NCBI GenBank assembly: GCA_031769625.1
Contig: JAUIMM010000088.1
Span: 3,983,501 to 4,047,500 of the forward strand
DNA: 64,000 nt
Direction: 5' to 3'
Source: Taudactylus pleione
Taxonomy: Eukaryota; Chordata; Amphibia; Anura; Myobatrachidae
The notes beneath the pieces are model-generated. The model saw only the letters and a program-made list of their open reading frames with translations. It was not told the DNA's origin and did not search any database. Made by a program: the position numbers and the translations under genes. Below, piece after piece: positions 37,100 through 48,228 of this stretch. Position 1 is the stretch's first letter, and every line of letters starts with the position of its first letter.

Positions 37100-38860
37100 T
37101 CCAGCATAATGCCAGTAGAGTCTACATGCAAAGATAACTGTGCTATGGGATGAAATACAAGCGAAATTTGCAATGAGAAAAGTTTATTTTATCACAGTCA
37201 ACAAAGCAACAACTTATTTATAAGACAGTGAGGTGGTTACATATGTAGAGAACTAGTCCATTAACCAATGCACAAGGTCAACAAAAATGTGTTGTCTATG
37301 AGAAACTGGGAGTATTACTGATAAACTTTTATCAGCTACACACACTAATATCATGAATACCATCACTGGTACCCACTGGCTACAATCCTGGCATTATTCT
37401 TCTTCGTCTCCAAGACCTCCCTAAGTAGGTTAGCCATTTATACAATTTCTTGTATGTTAAGTGCTAATTAATAAGAGTAATTTGCAGGAAGTCATACATG
37501 TTAATTTAATACACCGTTATTTGCTTTATTACATTAATTCAGTCAGCAGTGTTATATTTATAAAACTTTAATACAATAAGCAAAAAACACCCCTAAAAAT
37601 CTATATCTGCTTTCCACAGCTATCAGTCTCAGATCTGGAATAAAGGTCTGGCTAAGTATTAAATTTAATTTCAGCCTACAAAGAAAAAATCTATGCCCCC
37701 AAACACAAAGCAGAAACATACTTCTGTAAAATATTACATCATGAGCATGATCTTTTAATAAAAGCCTAATTAATACATCAATATCAATTTCAAGAAAGGA
37801 AGTCAATGATTATGTCTTAATTAAGTTAGTTAGGTTTTTAATTTTCTTTTCCAAATGAATAAGGTTTACATTTTGAACACTGATGCTCTTCAATATTCAT
37901 GTACAGGACATTACACAGTGTAACTAACATTTGTAACAATGTTGTTGTTGTGCCTGCCCTTATTGTTTATCCCCATTAAATAGAAAGTACATTTTATAAA
38001 TTAATTTGGGCAGTCTTTGTACTTATTTACCTTCCTACAGGTCATTATCTCATTTACAAAACCTCTCTGGACAGTAAACAAGTATGGCTGCCTCAGGGTC
38101 ACCGATCTCAGTGTGTTATGTGATGGCAAAGGGGAGAGAAGGGGCGGGAGGATGTCACAGTTCAAGTCACAAAACACACTGTGTAACTGAGACACACAAT
38201 TAGTCAGAACTGTAAGCCTATGTCTATGTATCAGTCATGTACTGGCAGAGGAAGGGATGAAAACAGAGTTTACACAGGCACTCCAAAGCCTCTCTGCTCT
38301 CTACATCATGTGGCATGGGACTCTTTTGCTATGGTAGACACATGACTATGAAAAACCTAAATTACAATAGCCACTTGAAGAAACATTAACGAGAAAAGCG
38401 TAATCACTATGCTGCTTCGTATAACCTGCCAAAGTGATTTATATTACAATAAAAAAAAAATCATCAGAAGAAGAGGAGGAGGAACGCACCACGGGACAGA
38501 GCGGTGGGCGGAGCACTGGTGCGAGCAAACATAAAATAATGTATTAAACTAAAACACATGCACTTAAAATAAATCACTTACATACACGTGCACTTCAAAT
38601 AAGTAATTTACACACATATGCACATGAAATAATAAATCACTTACACACACATAAAACTTGAAATAAATCACTCTTAGACACATGCGCACACATTCACCAC
38701 ATTTCTCAGTGGTTAATAGATTATATTGGTCATAAATAAGTATTAAATGATCATTAGTATATGCCTCACTTATTAGACTCTCAGTGCAGAAATAGCACCT
38801 CTTTTAAGAACTATATGCAGCAATATGTAGCACTTACAAATCCTCCTCTATCAAATTCCT
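37100..38860. other. FNDC3A last intron or 3' flank of repeats, no exon
   Basis: Lies in the intron between 39406 and 35345. AT-rich; I see no splice-bounded exon or RNA gene. Confidence 0.5.
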
Positions 38861-38867
38861 ATTTCCC

Positions 38868-38990
38868 GGTAAGCTTGTGAGCAGGGCCCTTGTACCTCTC
38901 TGTCTGTTATAATGCAGTCTCACTTATTACTGTTTTGTTCCCAGATATAAAATGCAACTGACCAGGCTGGCGCTATATAAATAAAACCCC
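38868..38990 (+). repeat. L2-like 3' tail
   Basis: Contains 'gtaagcttgtgagcagggcc', 'tgttcccag' and the terminal 'ggcgctatataaataaa', matching the tail at 49877-49975. Confidence 0.7.
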
Positions 38991-39405
38991 ACTTGCCGTC
39001 CCAACCAACATTCCTGGTTGGAAAATTGGGTCAAATTAGATCACTTAAAAAAATACAAAAAGTAGCAATACTATGTTTGTGTGTATAATAATCAGACCCT
39101 CCCCATTTGCTGTGGCAGTGTCTGATCACATCTGAAGTCAGTAGCACTGATGGCAGCTTGTTGTATGAGCTGAGCAATACGATGGAATCCTGGTTACAAT
39201 AATATGGAGTCATGGGGGAGTGATTATAAAATACACTACTCTGTTTGGAGGCTCCTCTATGTTGTCTTTATGCGTATAAATAATTTGGCAAAGGTAAATA
39301 TCTGATCTCTAAAGTTTATTATTTAAGGTGGTCATGCTAAACTGGGCTACATTGCTGTATCAATAAAGCTGAATAATATGTCTAATAAAAAGGTGCAATC
39401 CATAC

Positions 39406-39533
39406 CTGTTTAAAATCTGAGTCTTTTCCAACCATCATCTGTAAAATGTAGATCACTGAATCGCCCTTCATTGGAGGCAAAGACTCCCAGGTGACTTCAC
39501 AGGTGTGTTCATTTATCCGGTCTATGCGTGGAG
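39406..39533 (-). CDS. FNDC3A: FNDC3A coding exon (FN3 module, first half)
   Basis: The acceptor CCCAG ends at 39534. The G of the previous exon plus CT gives Ala, then PRIDRINEHTCEVTWE with the conserved FN3 Trp, and VIYILQMMVGKDSDFKQ. The donor is GTATGG and the exon ends in phase 0. It is followed directly by AYKGP in the last exon, completing one FN3 fold across two exons. Confidence 0.93.
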
Positions 39534-40029
39534 CTGGGAAAAGAACAGGTGCAAAACAAAAAAACTTTTTGTTTTAATATTACAGAGGAAATATATATAC
39601 ATTTTACTTTGCTATTTTAAGAGAATGTTGTTGTTTTACAGTCTCTCAACAAGTGTGAATTATTGCTGGGCCTCAGGAACGTCAACTATCCAAATAGTTA
39701 ATTTGGTGTAACAAAGATATATGGTGAAGACTTCAGTATTAAGAGCACGTACAGTAATATGAACGTGGCACCAGGGGGTTAATAGAGAGCACAGCCCGAC
39801 AAGCTAGACACGAGTGGATGGCTACATGCCACAAGATTTGGCCCCACTTTCATTCGCAGGTACTTCTAACCACAACTTCCACCGTGTCATATTAAGAAGA
39901 CACGTTTGTGGTCATTTTAAGTATATACACAGAATGGAGATTTACTGTTGTATGGACTTAAATGTTCAGCCAATCATACTACGCAAATAATCTTAGAGGC
40001 TCATTAGAAATACGGATAGTAATATATTC

Positions 40030-40150
40030 CATAGCCTGTAAGCTTGCCAGCAGTGTGCTCTTACCTCTCAGTCTGTTATTACCGTGTTCCCAATTGTAAA
40101 GCACAACCGAATATGCTGGCGCTATATAAGTAACTGTTAATAATAATAAT
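40030..40150 (+). repeat. L2-like 3' tail
   Basis: 'gtaagcttgccagcagtgtg', 'tgttcccaattgtaaagc', 'ctggcgctatataag', then a short AAT run. Confidence 0.7.
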
Positions 40151-40422
40151 ATTATATACAAAGGGAAAACCTCATCAGATAATATAATCAATGTGTTGTA
40201 AAATGATATTCACCAAATTACCACCAGGATTTATCACCAATTCCTATTCCATAATGCGGGGGAAATCAGACTGGTATGCCTACAAGAGGGACAAGCAATA
40301 CCCCACTGTTTGGGTCCCTAATTTAGGTAATTTTGCAGAACATACAAATTTGCATCTTGAAGGATATAAGGTTCATTAAATATGTGTCACAACATTCCTG
40401 TACTAAATAATGGCACACTTAC

Positions 40423-40589
40423 CTTTCAGGGCAGGAGGAAGTGATTTGGGAGTTGTGAAGACATATTCTGGAGAGAAAGGTCCCTCGCCAGCCTCATTAC
40501 ATGCCTGAATGCGGAATTTATAAGACGTGGACTCATTCAGTCTTTGCACCTTGTACGTATGACATGGTCCTCTGTATAAGGATATAAAC
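40423..40589 (-). CDS. FNDC3A: FNDC3A coding exon (end of an FN3 module)
   Basis: The acceptor TTCAG lies at 40594-40590 and the donor GTAAGT begins at 40422. The AG from the previous exon plus G gives Arg, followed by FISLYRGPCHTYKVQRLNE and the FN3 signature YKFRIQACNEAGEGPFS. It ends TTPKSLPPALK plus one base (phase 1). Confidence 0.94.
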
Positions 40590-41039
40590 CTGAAAGAGAC
40601 GCAAACAAACACCCACATTTCTCACATGACTGATAAGGAATATGAAATCACACATGAAGGATAAAACCAGCCGCGGGTACCGCGAAAGTGGCGCCGGTAT
40701 AACCGGTAGTTTAGGCCTACCTCGGGTAAATTTACAGGGTGCTGAGCACCTGCAGATGTAGTGACCATTTTTTGGAGCCCAGGAGCGGGATGCGGCAGGA
40801 TGGAACAGACGCCGGTAACCGGCGCTAGTATAATGCCCACTCCTACCTAGTCTGATCCCATAAGGGGATTCAGACACCTGATAAGTAACAAATAGGCTAA
40901 AAATAAAATCATAAACCCTAACTTTTCTGCCTCTCCTACAGGCACTAAAAAAATAACTGAGGAAATAGGGAAAGTGGGGGGTATATAAGGGAAGGGGAGT
41001 TTCGGCCATTAACTATTTTAATGCCTACTCCACGGCCTC

Positions 41040-42240
41040 TACCTCATTCCCCAGCGTCAGTGTTCCCCAGATTAGGATGAAAGAGGAATGTGGAATTGTT
41101 TGCTAGCTTGTGAGCAGGTATTCCATTGGGAGCTGCTCAGAAGAAATCCTGGAGGTAGACATAGGAGGAAGTGACTAGGGATGTAGCAAGGCGAAGGCAG
41201 AGCGGAGTGGGGGGGGGGGGGGAGGGGAGTGTGTTGGAATGAGGCAGGAGATGTAGGGAGGAGAAGAGTGGTTTAATACTTTGCATGCTAAGGAGAGGAG
41301 TTTCAACTTGATTCTGAGTTGCACAAGGAGCAACAAACAGTGGCGAGTGCCAGAGGTAGAGCGCAGGGAGAGGAAATTAAGGTTGGTAGTATAGTTGAGT
41401 ATATACTAATGGGATGCAAGATGGGAGATCGATAGGCTGATTAGGGAGTAAATTACAGTAGTCTAGGTGAGAGATGACGAGGGCGGGATAAGCCTTGGAG
41501 AGAGATAAGGTGGATGGAGTTAAAGTATCAACCAATCAGCTCCTGTCATTTTTCAAACACCTGTAAACTGACAGTTAGGTGCTGATTGGTTGGTAATTTA
41601 CCTCTATCCATCTCCAAGGCTTAGTACATAGACTCCTTAGTTGCTTACATGGTGAGAGAGTACCTAATCGAAGTCAACATTGTCAAAAGCTGTGGTGTGG
41701 TCAAGAAGGATCAGTATAGAGAAGTATCCATGGAGTTGGCAGAGAGGATCATCATTCGTGACTTTGGAGAGTTAGAAAGCTGGATTGGAGTACTTCGATG
41801 AGGGGGTATGAGGAGAGGAAGGTGGTGAGAAAATTGTAAACAACCCTCTCGATTAGTTTGGAGGCGTAGATGAGAAGATATATGGTGGTGGTAGTAAGAG
41901 AGATAAGGGTCAAGGAAAGTTTCTTAATGATAGGGAGACCAGGGCAAGTATAAAGGAGGAAGGGAAGATATCAGAGGAGAGGGATAGGCTGAGCATATGG
42001 ATGTGGAAGCAGACATCGGGAAGGATGGACCGGAGGAGGTCTGAGGATAGGTGGAAGTGTGAGGTTAGGTTTTGGGTAGGTGGAGGGAGGAGACATGGAA
42101 TTCAATCCCTGAGACAGTGGGGGATGAAAGACAAAAAAAATTGGTTATCTTGGGGGAGGGGTTGGGGGACTGGAGTCCGCAGAGACACGTCACAGCAGAT
42201 GGAATCGATTTTGGAGGTCAAGTGGGTGGCAATGTCTTAA
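41040..42240. repeat. purine-rich interspersed repeat with embedded MITE
   Basis: A long G/A-rich block (for example 'gagagatgacgagggcggg', 'ggagaggagtttcaacttg', a poly-G run at 41211-41222) with several non-conserved ORFs. It reads like a high-copy interspersed repeat, but I cannot assign its class. It sits in the intron between 42579 and 40589. Confidence 0.4.
41489..41637. repeat. TACTAAGCCTTGG MITE
   Basis: Inverted ends taagccttggagagag and tccaaggcttagtac. The interior pair accaatcagctcctgtc/gctgattggttgg folds back. Confidence 0.8.
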
Positions 42241-42578
42241 AACATATTCTAATATATTCCCAATAGGCAGCACAAAGAAGACATTTTCCACTGCTGTCTG
42301 GTGAAATCAGAAAGGGGGTGTGACTGCCATGCAGAACGGAGGCATCTAATTGGATACTTGTTGTATTTATCCAAATGAATGTTGCGGTCTCAGAAAAGAC
42401 TCCACATAATTTGAACTTAATGTACAATAGCAATTTTGTGGACAGCACGATATTTTGGTTAGTTTATGGCTGCAAACAATGATTAATTATATCCAAAAGT
42501 GGACAACACCTTAAAACAAACTGCAATGATATTCGGGCAAACATGCAGTAGGTATGAGTGTGGTAGCTTACTCCTTAC

Positions 42579-42791
42579 CTTTCACTCTTGTCCTCCATCT
42601 GAAGCTGATACTGAATGGAGTCTGCAGAAATAGCTCTGGACGCACAATCTCCCCACTTCAGCTTAAGGCTCTGGTGACCATACACAGCACATTCCAGGCG
42701 GGGTGGTTCTGGGGGAAGGGGTTTGGTTTTCAATTTCACAGAATGGTTGAAAGGACCAGCTCCCAGACTGTTAAGGGCTTGAACCCGAATT
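42579..42791 (-). CDS. FNDC3A: FNDC3A coding exon (junction of two FN3 modules)
   Basis: The acceptor GCTAG ends at 42792 and the donor GTAAGG starts at 42578. It reads RIRVQALNSLGAGPFNHSV (end of one FN3), a proline-rich linker KTKPLPPEPPRLEC, then HQSLKLKWGDC with the next module's Trp, and IQYQLQMEDKSE. It begins and ends in phase 2, matching both neighbours. Confidence 0.94.
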
Positions 42792-43172
42792 CTAGCAACA
42801 AACAATTGAACACTTGTGTCAACAGGAGATTGTCAATCATTAAAGAAATGTTAGCAGACTCTAGCAGACTCTCAGCGACAGTGTTTTAAGCTTTAATACC
42901 CGGACCATTTTCGTGATACAATTAAGAGCTTAACAAAGCTAGTTTTAAATATTTTTATTTCGGTTAAATCTATATTTCTTTTGGCAGCATACTGAAGAAA
43001 CAGTCAAACTGCAGAAAAATAAAATGAACGATCACTGCAAAGGTGCCACACTGCATCTACGGAGAGACATCATTTTGGCTCTCATATATTTCATACTTTT
43101 GCCAAGAGCAAATATTGGGACTATAGTGAAACGGTGTAAAAGAACATCAGGATTGCATTGTGTCCCCTTTAC

Positions 43173-43456
43173 CTGTATGTAGTGTCTGGCTGTAAGTGTT
43201 CTATAATGCAACTCAATGTCTTTCCCACCGAGATGGTCTGCTTGTCTCCATAGTCTATACTGTAGCCAGTAATCTCGGAGCCATGGTCACACGGCTTCTC
43301 CCACTGTATAGCCAGGCAGGTGGAAGGAGAATAATGCGGGCTGTCTACTTCATCCTCCTTCATTCCCCAGAGGTTTGTCACTGCTGCCGGTGCAGAAGCC
43401 GGAGTCAAACAAGCCACAACGTCACTAAAAAGGCCGGAACCAGCAGCATTCACAGC
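43173..43456 (-). CDS. FNDC3A: FNDC3A coding exon (FN3 end and next FN3)
   Basis: The acceptor TGCAG ends at 43457 and the donor GTAAAG begins at 43172 (phase 2). It starts AVNAAGSGLFSDVVACLTP, closing one FN3 module, then HYSPSTCLAIQWEKPCDHGS with the next module's Trp, YSIDYGDKQTISVGK, and LQPDTTY plus AG. The upstream intron is only 93 nt and has a GC donor. Confidence 0.94.
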
Positions 43457-43549
43457 CTGCAAGCATTGGAATGAAGTACAAACAATATAATACACAGGAT
43501 TACGTTCAAAGGGGATATTTTTGGGTGAACTCCAATCATGTGGACTTGC
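43457..43549 (-). other. FNDC3A: 93-nt GC-AG intron of FNDC3A with an open frame
   Basis: The exon-intron junction reads CAG|GCAAGT, the strong consensus for GC donors. The acceptor is TTGCAG. The intron is exactly 31 codons and has no stop in the FNDC3A frame, so retention would add 31 residues between two conserved FN3 strands. Splicing is preferred because homologous FNDC3A proteins run CRVQA directly across this point. Confidence 0.8.
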
Positions 43550-43699
43550 CTGCACCCTGCAGTAGTAGACAATGGCTGGTGAAAGGCCTTTCATTTCATA
43601 GGTAAAACCAGGCCCACAGTAGCAGATCTGCATACAGCCCTCCATGCCTCCCCACTCCACTCGGTATTCCGTTATCTCTGCACCATTACTGTTTGGGGC
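43550..43699 (-). CDS. FNDC3A: FNDC3A coding exon (FN3 body)
   Basis: The acceptor TACAG ends at 43700. Fifty codons in phase 0 read APNSNGAEITEYRVEWGGME, MQICYCGPGFTYEMKGLSP and YYCRVQ. These are the C to F strands of an FN3 module whose first strands are in the exon at 45690-45803. The donor is the non-canonical GC at 43549-43548. Confidence 0.94.
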
Positions 43700-43902
43700 C
43701 TGTACGATAAATAACACAGAGCAATTTAAAAAAAAAAAAAAAATCGATGTATAAAGTAATGCAGTAATCTACATAAAGCAACAATATATACATACTCTAC
43801 AAAATTGTTCACATGTGAAATACTTTACTATTGAGTTCTTACATAGATTGCTCAGCTCTTACAGGTCCTGAAGTCAGTAGGAGACCTTAATTTGCTCACT
43901 AA

Positions 43903-44051
43903 GGGGTCTATTTACTAAACCTTGGCTGGAGATAAAGTGCCAAACAACCAGGTCCTAACTGTCATTTTTTAAACACAGCTTGTGACATGGCAATTAGGAG
44001 CTGATTGGCTGGAACTGTATCTCCATCCAAGGCTTAGTAAATAGACTCCCC
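43903..44051. repeat. TACTAAACCTTGG MITE, near-complete
   Basis: Inverted ends ggggtctatttactaaacc and ggcttagtaaatagactccc. Same family as 3957-4067 and 41489-41637. Confidence 0.85.
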
Positions 44052-44868
44052 ATTCTCTTGAGTCATGACATGATGGGGATTGTAAAACTACAAAGTCATC
44101 CAAGACAGTATTGCAAACACTGTGATTTGACACACTGGCTCAGCATCGAAGTGTCCCTGTACATTATTTTAAAATGTTGCCAAAAATGATGGAGCAGCTC
44201 TCCCTTGGCAGCCAATGGGGTTATAGAGGGGGAGGTGCCTGGACTTTTATAAATAAAACTGAAAGAGCCCAAGCTCTTATTACAGCACTCCATACCCCAG
44301 TATTCCAATGTCCCCCATGGACGAAAGACAATTATCCTTATACTATAGAGCACTGTGTACCAGTCTTGTGTCCTTGCGGGTATCGCCTGCAACTATCAAT
44401 GCCCTGCTTTTTCCTATGTGGTTCAGAGTGGATACATGCTACATCACACTCAAAGAAAGCCAGCACCACCAACCAAAACTGGAGTGTGTGTCACTAGGGC
44501 CCTCCTAGCGTGGGGGCAGAGCCTAGAGACTTCTTATATACATGTCAGTTGGGCACAAAAAAACATACAAGTTTAAACTGAAGGCTGTTAGAACAAAAAC
44601 ACTACCGTAGCTATGCCTTTAGAAACAACATTTAATACATCAAATTACCAGAATTGAAAAATGTAATTAAGTTAAATAGTTATTCCCAGTATATCTGCTC
44701 ACTTTGTCAAGAAATATCAGGCTGTTGTGATACATTAATAAGAAAAGTGGCATGGGGCTACTTGTCAATTAAATGCATTTAGTTTTACTGGTGGCTACAA
44801 CTAAAACTAGAAAATAGAGTAGACGACATAAATAGCAGCTGTAATGTAAACTATATGAGACAGGATAA

Positions 44869-45011
44869 TTAAACGTGAGGTCCCGCAGGAGACTTGCGCG
44901 ATATGCTTCTGGCGCTTATTTCAATGAAAACATTGTTTATTTATGTTTGCAAAATAGCAACGTTTTAGTGCCAAAAAATCCTGCAAGGCTCCCGCGGGAC
45001 CTCACGCTTAA
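44869..45011. repeat. CpG-rich palindromic MITE flanked by TTAA
   Basis: Ends acgtgaggtcccgcaggag and ctcccgcgggacctcacgc lie between TTAA words at 44869-44872 and 45008-45011. TTAA is the piggyBac target, but the termini do not look like classical piggyBac ends. Confidence 0.55.
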
Positions 45012-45689
45012 TAGAATCCCCCCCCATGTGACTTATTTTGTTATACCACACTGAGTACAAAACAAATATTCTCAAGCTAGTAAGTGAGAACTGCTGATGC
45101 AATGTATTCCCTCGAGTAAAAGAAGTCAATGGAGGAAGTCTTAATAAGTTCGTTTCACATGCTCAGTGACAAATTAGGAAATAGGGTACCACAAAAAGGC
45201 CACAAGCAAAGCAGAACAAACCAGTAAACAAGTGCAAGTAACAGTGCTTAGATTTAAAAAGGTTATTTTAGCTAGTTGGAGAAAAATAGCAGAGCTAATG
45301 GCTTTAAATAGTTGCAATACATTAACATTTTTTTTAAAATAAACTAAAAAATAGTCACACAAATGAGACTAAAGGCGATGTCAGATGGGCACTTCAAAAT
45401 GTTGTGATTTTAAGACCAGGATAACACATTGTTGTTAAGACAAGGACATGCTCAGTCAGTGTAGCATGAAAGACCATGAGAAACAGTGTACCTCTGTCAT
45501 GCCCATTAGATGCTGTCCTTATATTGTAATATACAGTATATGTCCACAAATAAGGACATTGTTTATACAGTTTCAGGAGAGTTTTTATATTCAAATGTCG
45601 GTGCAACAACTTTATACTGTCAATTCAGACAGCTGCTACAACACAATACAGGCAGCACACGATGGCAGGATTGTAGTTTGTCCTCTTAC

Positions 45690-45803
45690 CTCCCAGTGTA
45701 TTAGTGCACATGTTGCAGATCTGCAGGTTATCTGAGGGGGTCTGCACTGATCTGGGGGTCCTGGGGCTGTTGTGATTTCACACTTTTCTGAATATGATCC
45801 AAA
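45690..45803 (-). CDS. FNDC3A: FNDC3A coding exon (FN3 end and start of next)
   Basis: The acceptor TTTAG ends at 45804 and the donor GTAAGA begins at 45689. Its 38 codons are in phase 0 at both ends: FGSYSEKCEITTAPGPPDQC then PPQITCRSATCALIHWE, with the conserved Trp of the following FN3 module. It joins NKTG upstream to give the NKTGFGSYSE signature. Confidence 0.94.
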
Positions 45804-46290
45804 CTAAAGAATAAAAATAAATGCTCCATAATTAAAATGAAATACTTACAGCTAAAGAAAACAAACAACGAAGCAGCAGCTGTCAAATTAAAAAAATATT
45901 TTACTGAATTCAAACTAGCTTTCGGATGTTTACAATGCTGATAAGTAAAGCAGGTAAAAGCACTTTTGCACCACTTTCCTATAGGGCTCGTACGTATTTG
46001 TATTTAAATCATGGGTTAAACATGTTGCAAAAAAGCCTAGAAATTGCTCAGCAGCACCAATGGATTGGATCCTGCAATGTACGTACATACACTTATACTT
46101 TTGAAAGAAAGGACTCAAAAAAATAAAACAGATATAAAATCTGTGTAGTTTTTTTGTTGTCATATTTAAGAAAGTTTCTCCTAATCAAGTTAATGGCCCT
46201 AAAAAAGGTGTGTGCCCAGAAGTATTTATCTTTATTGATTTTACTTATTTACTAATTACTTTAGTATTTTTTTTAAAAGCCTTAATTAGA

Positions 46291-46471
46291 CTGTGGTTGA
46301 CCGATGCTTCCATAGTTATCACCAGGTTTAGAAGAGTTGTAGTGATCTAGGGGCAGTGGCGTAACTAGGGCAGGGATGCAGGAGCTCGTGCCCTAGTTAC
46401 GCCATTGCCCCTAGATCACTACAACTCTTCTAAACCTGGTAAATAACGATGGAAGCATCGGTCAACCACAG
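46291..46471. repeat. near-perfect 81-bp fold-back at a hAT end
   Basis: The left arm 46291-46371 and the right arm 46390-46471 are inverted copies with about four differences, separated by 18 nt. The left arm crosses the hAT boundary at 46354: its outer 63 nt are host flank and its inner 18 nt are the hAT terminus. The right arm therefore places an inverted copy of host flank inside the element. Confidence 0.92.
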
Positions 46472-47195
46472 TCAAGCATCGGTCAACCGCGCCTCCGGCC
46501 ACGGTACAGGCCCGCAGAAGTCAGCCAGTGTAGTGCAGACCATAGTGAGTGCAATCCGCACTACACAGTTACACATCGCAGCCGTCAGACAGACTCTCAT
46601 TGGCTCCTACGTCCACTGCCAGAGCCGTGCTGGAGCTCACTCATGAGCTCCGCCTTCCAGCTCCTGTAGTGGGTGATGGGAGAGACGTCATGCCGTCTCT
46701 CCCATAGTACCGAGCGGGAGAACGGAGGAGCAGACAGCGGCGGCCGTGGCCTGAGCGGGGATTCAGGTAAGTCAGTGTCAGTATTTTCTGTGTGTATGTC
46801 TGTGTGTGTTATGTTTTGGGCACTACTAGCACTGTATCACTACTAGGGGTACTGAATAGGGAGGACCACTACAAGGGGCACTGTATAAGGGGAACCACTA
46901 CTGGGGGCACTGTATAAAGGGCACTACTGGGGGCCTGCATAAGGGGGACCAATACTGGAGGCACTGTATAAGGGGCACTAATGGGACCCTGCATAAGGGG
47001 GACCATTACTGGGGGCATTGCATTAAGGTGCATATCGAAAGGAATGTTCCCAGAGTGACGAGAAAGGGGTGTGTGTCATGTTGAAATGCCCCATTTTTCA
47101 GTGACCACGCCCATTTTTCGACGCACGTACATAGGGGGAGGGGGCCTCCATTTTACAACTTGCCCTGGGCTCCAAATACCCTAGTTACGCCACTG
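46354..47195. mobile_element. non-autonomous hAT element with internal minisatellite, copy 1
   Basis: The ends are CAGTGGCGTAACTAGGG and CCCTAGTTACGCCACTG. The 8-bp target duplication is TCTAGGGG / TCTAGAGG (46346-46353, 47196-47203; one mismatch). Inside are a GC-rich leader (cagacagactctcattgg, gagctccgccttcc), a minisatellite of 'ggggcactgtataaggggac' units (about 46835-47030) and 'gaccacgcccatttttc'. No transposase is encoded. Confidence 0.88.
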
Positions 47196-47293
47196 TCTAG
47201 AGGTTATATTTAGTAACTCGGTGCAGTGCAGATAACGGACTGGCAAATAAAGTGACATTAACCGTTTCAAGCCTTCACGCATGACATGCAGCC

Positions 47294-47954
47294 CATACTT
47301 GCTAACTCTCCCTCATTGTCAGGGAGACTCCCTGAAATAGTAGGAATCTCCCTGTCTCCCTGAAGAGTCTAGCAATCTCACTGATTGCACCTTACCCCCA
47401 TTATGAAGTGGTTTTATTTTTTTTATAAAACAGATATATACATTCAAATTAGGGATGTGCAGGCTCGGATATGTTCGAATTTTCCGGCCAAGTTCGGATG
47501 TTTCCCGCCAAAAATCGGGTCTCAGAAAGAGGCAAAACGGATCTTTCATGGACAATCATCATCATTCCTGGACAAAAGTACATGGAAGATGATGTTTGTC
47601 CATGAAAGATGATGTTTTGCCTCTTTCTGAGTGCCGATTTTTGGCGGGAAAAATCCAAAATTTTAATCTATCCGAACCTGCAGATCCCTAATTCAAATGG
47701 GATCATTAGTATAATTTCCCTGCATTTGGTTATAAGACACAATGATCCCAATGGCTACATGCATTTTCTGAAAAGTATTAGTGAAGTGAAGAAATAGATC
47801 TTACTAACTGCTTTGAGGCTCGTTTACATGTGGATGTAAGTCAGTTTTATGATACGCCTCTCAGATGTAGCAGTACACATCCACTTTACCATGCGCTCAT
47901 AGGTGCTGCTGTCACAATCATCCTGAAATTACTTTTCAAAAGTAGGCAAGTATG
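47294..47954. mobile_element. MULE-like non-autonomous element, 9-bp TSD
   Basis: The ends CATACTTGC and GCAAGTATG are exact complements, flanked by identical 9-bp CATGCAGCC (47285-47293 and 47955-47963). It is interrupted by the hAT MITE at 47450-47690. A second copy is at 16497-16905. Confidence 0.85.
47450..47690. mobile_element. hAT-type MITE nested in the MULE-like element
   Basis: It runs from tagggatgtgcagg to cctgcagatcccta, with perfect 8-bp duplications ATTCAAAT (47442-47449 and 47691-47698). The interior is a long palindrome (gaaagaggcaaaacg, catcttccatg and complements). Confidence 0.88.
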
Positions 47955-48228
47955 CATGCAGCCTGGTAGTGTGTAGCCATGACAGATGAGTGCTTGCACA
48001 CACACACACTATACGATGGAGCTTGTCAATGCATGGCGTCATTTATATAGGGCACTATGCTGTGTGAAGTTCTGCTATGCACTAAGGCCAAATTAAGAAT
48101 GCTTTAACAAGCATTGTCATTCAACAACAAAGGGGTTTATTTGCTAAATGTTGCTTATACAACTTTATCTAGCAGCTATGCTACAGCATTTAAAGTGGCT
48201 ATTTTTGTAAAGGCAATATAAGCTTTAA

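Noticed and set aside
41040..42240. ORFs in the purine-rich block as an exon cluster
   Set aside because: No domain, no consistent splice sites, and FNDC3A exons on either side already join in phase.
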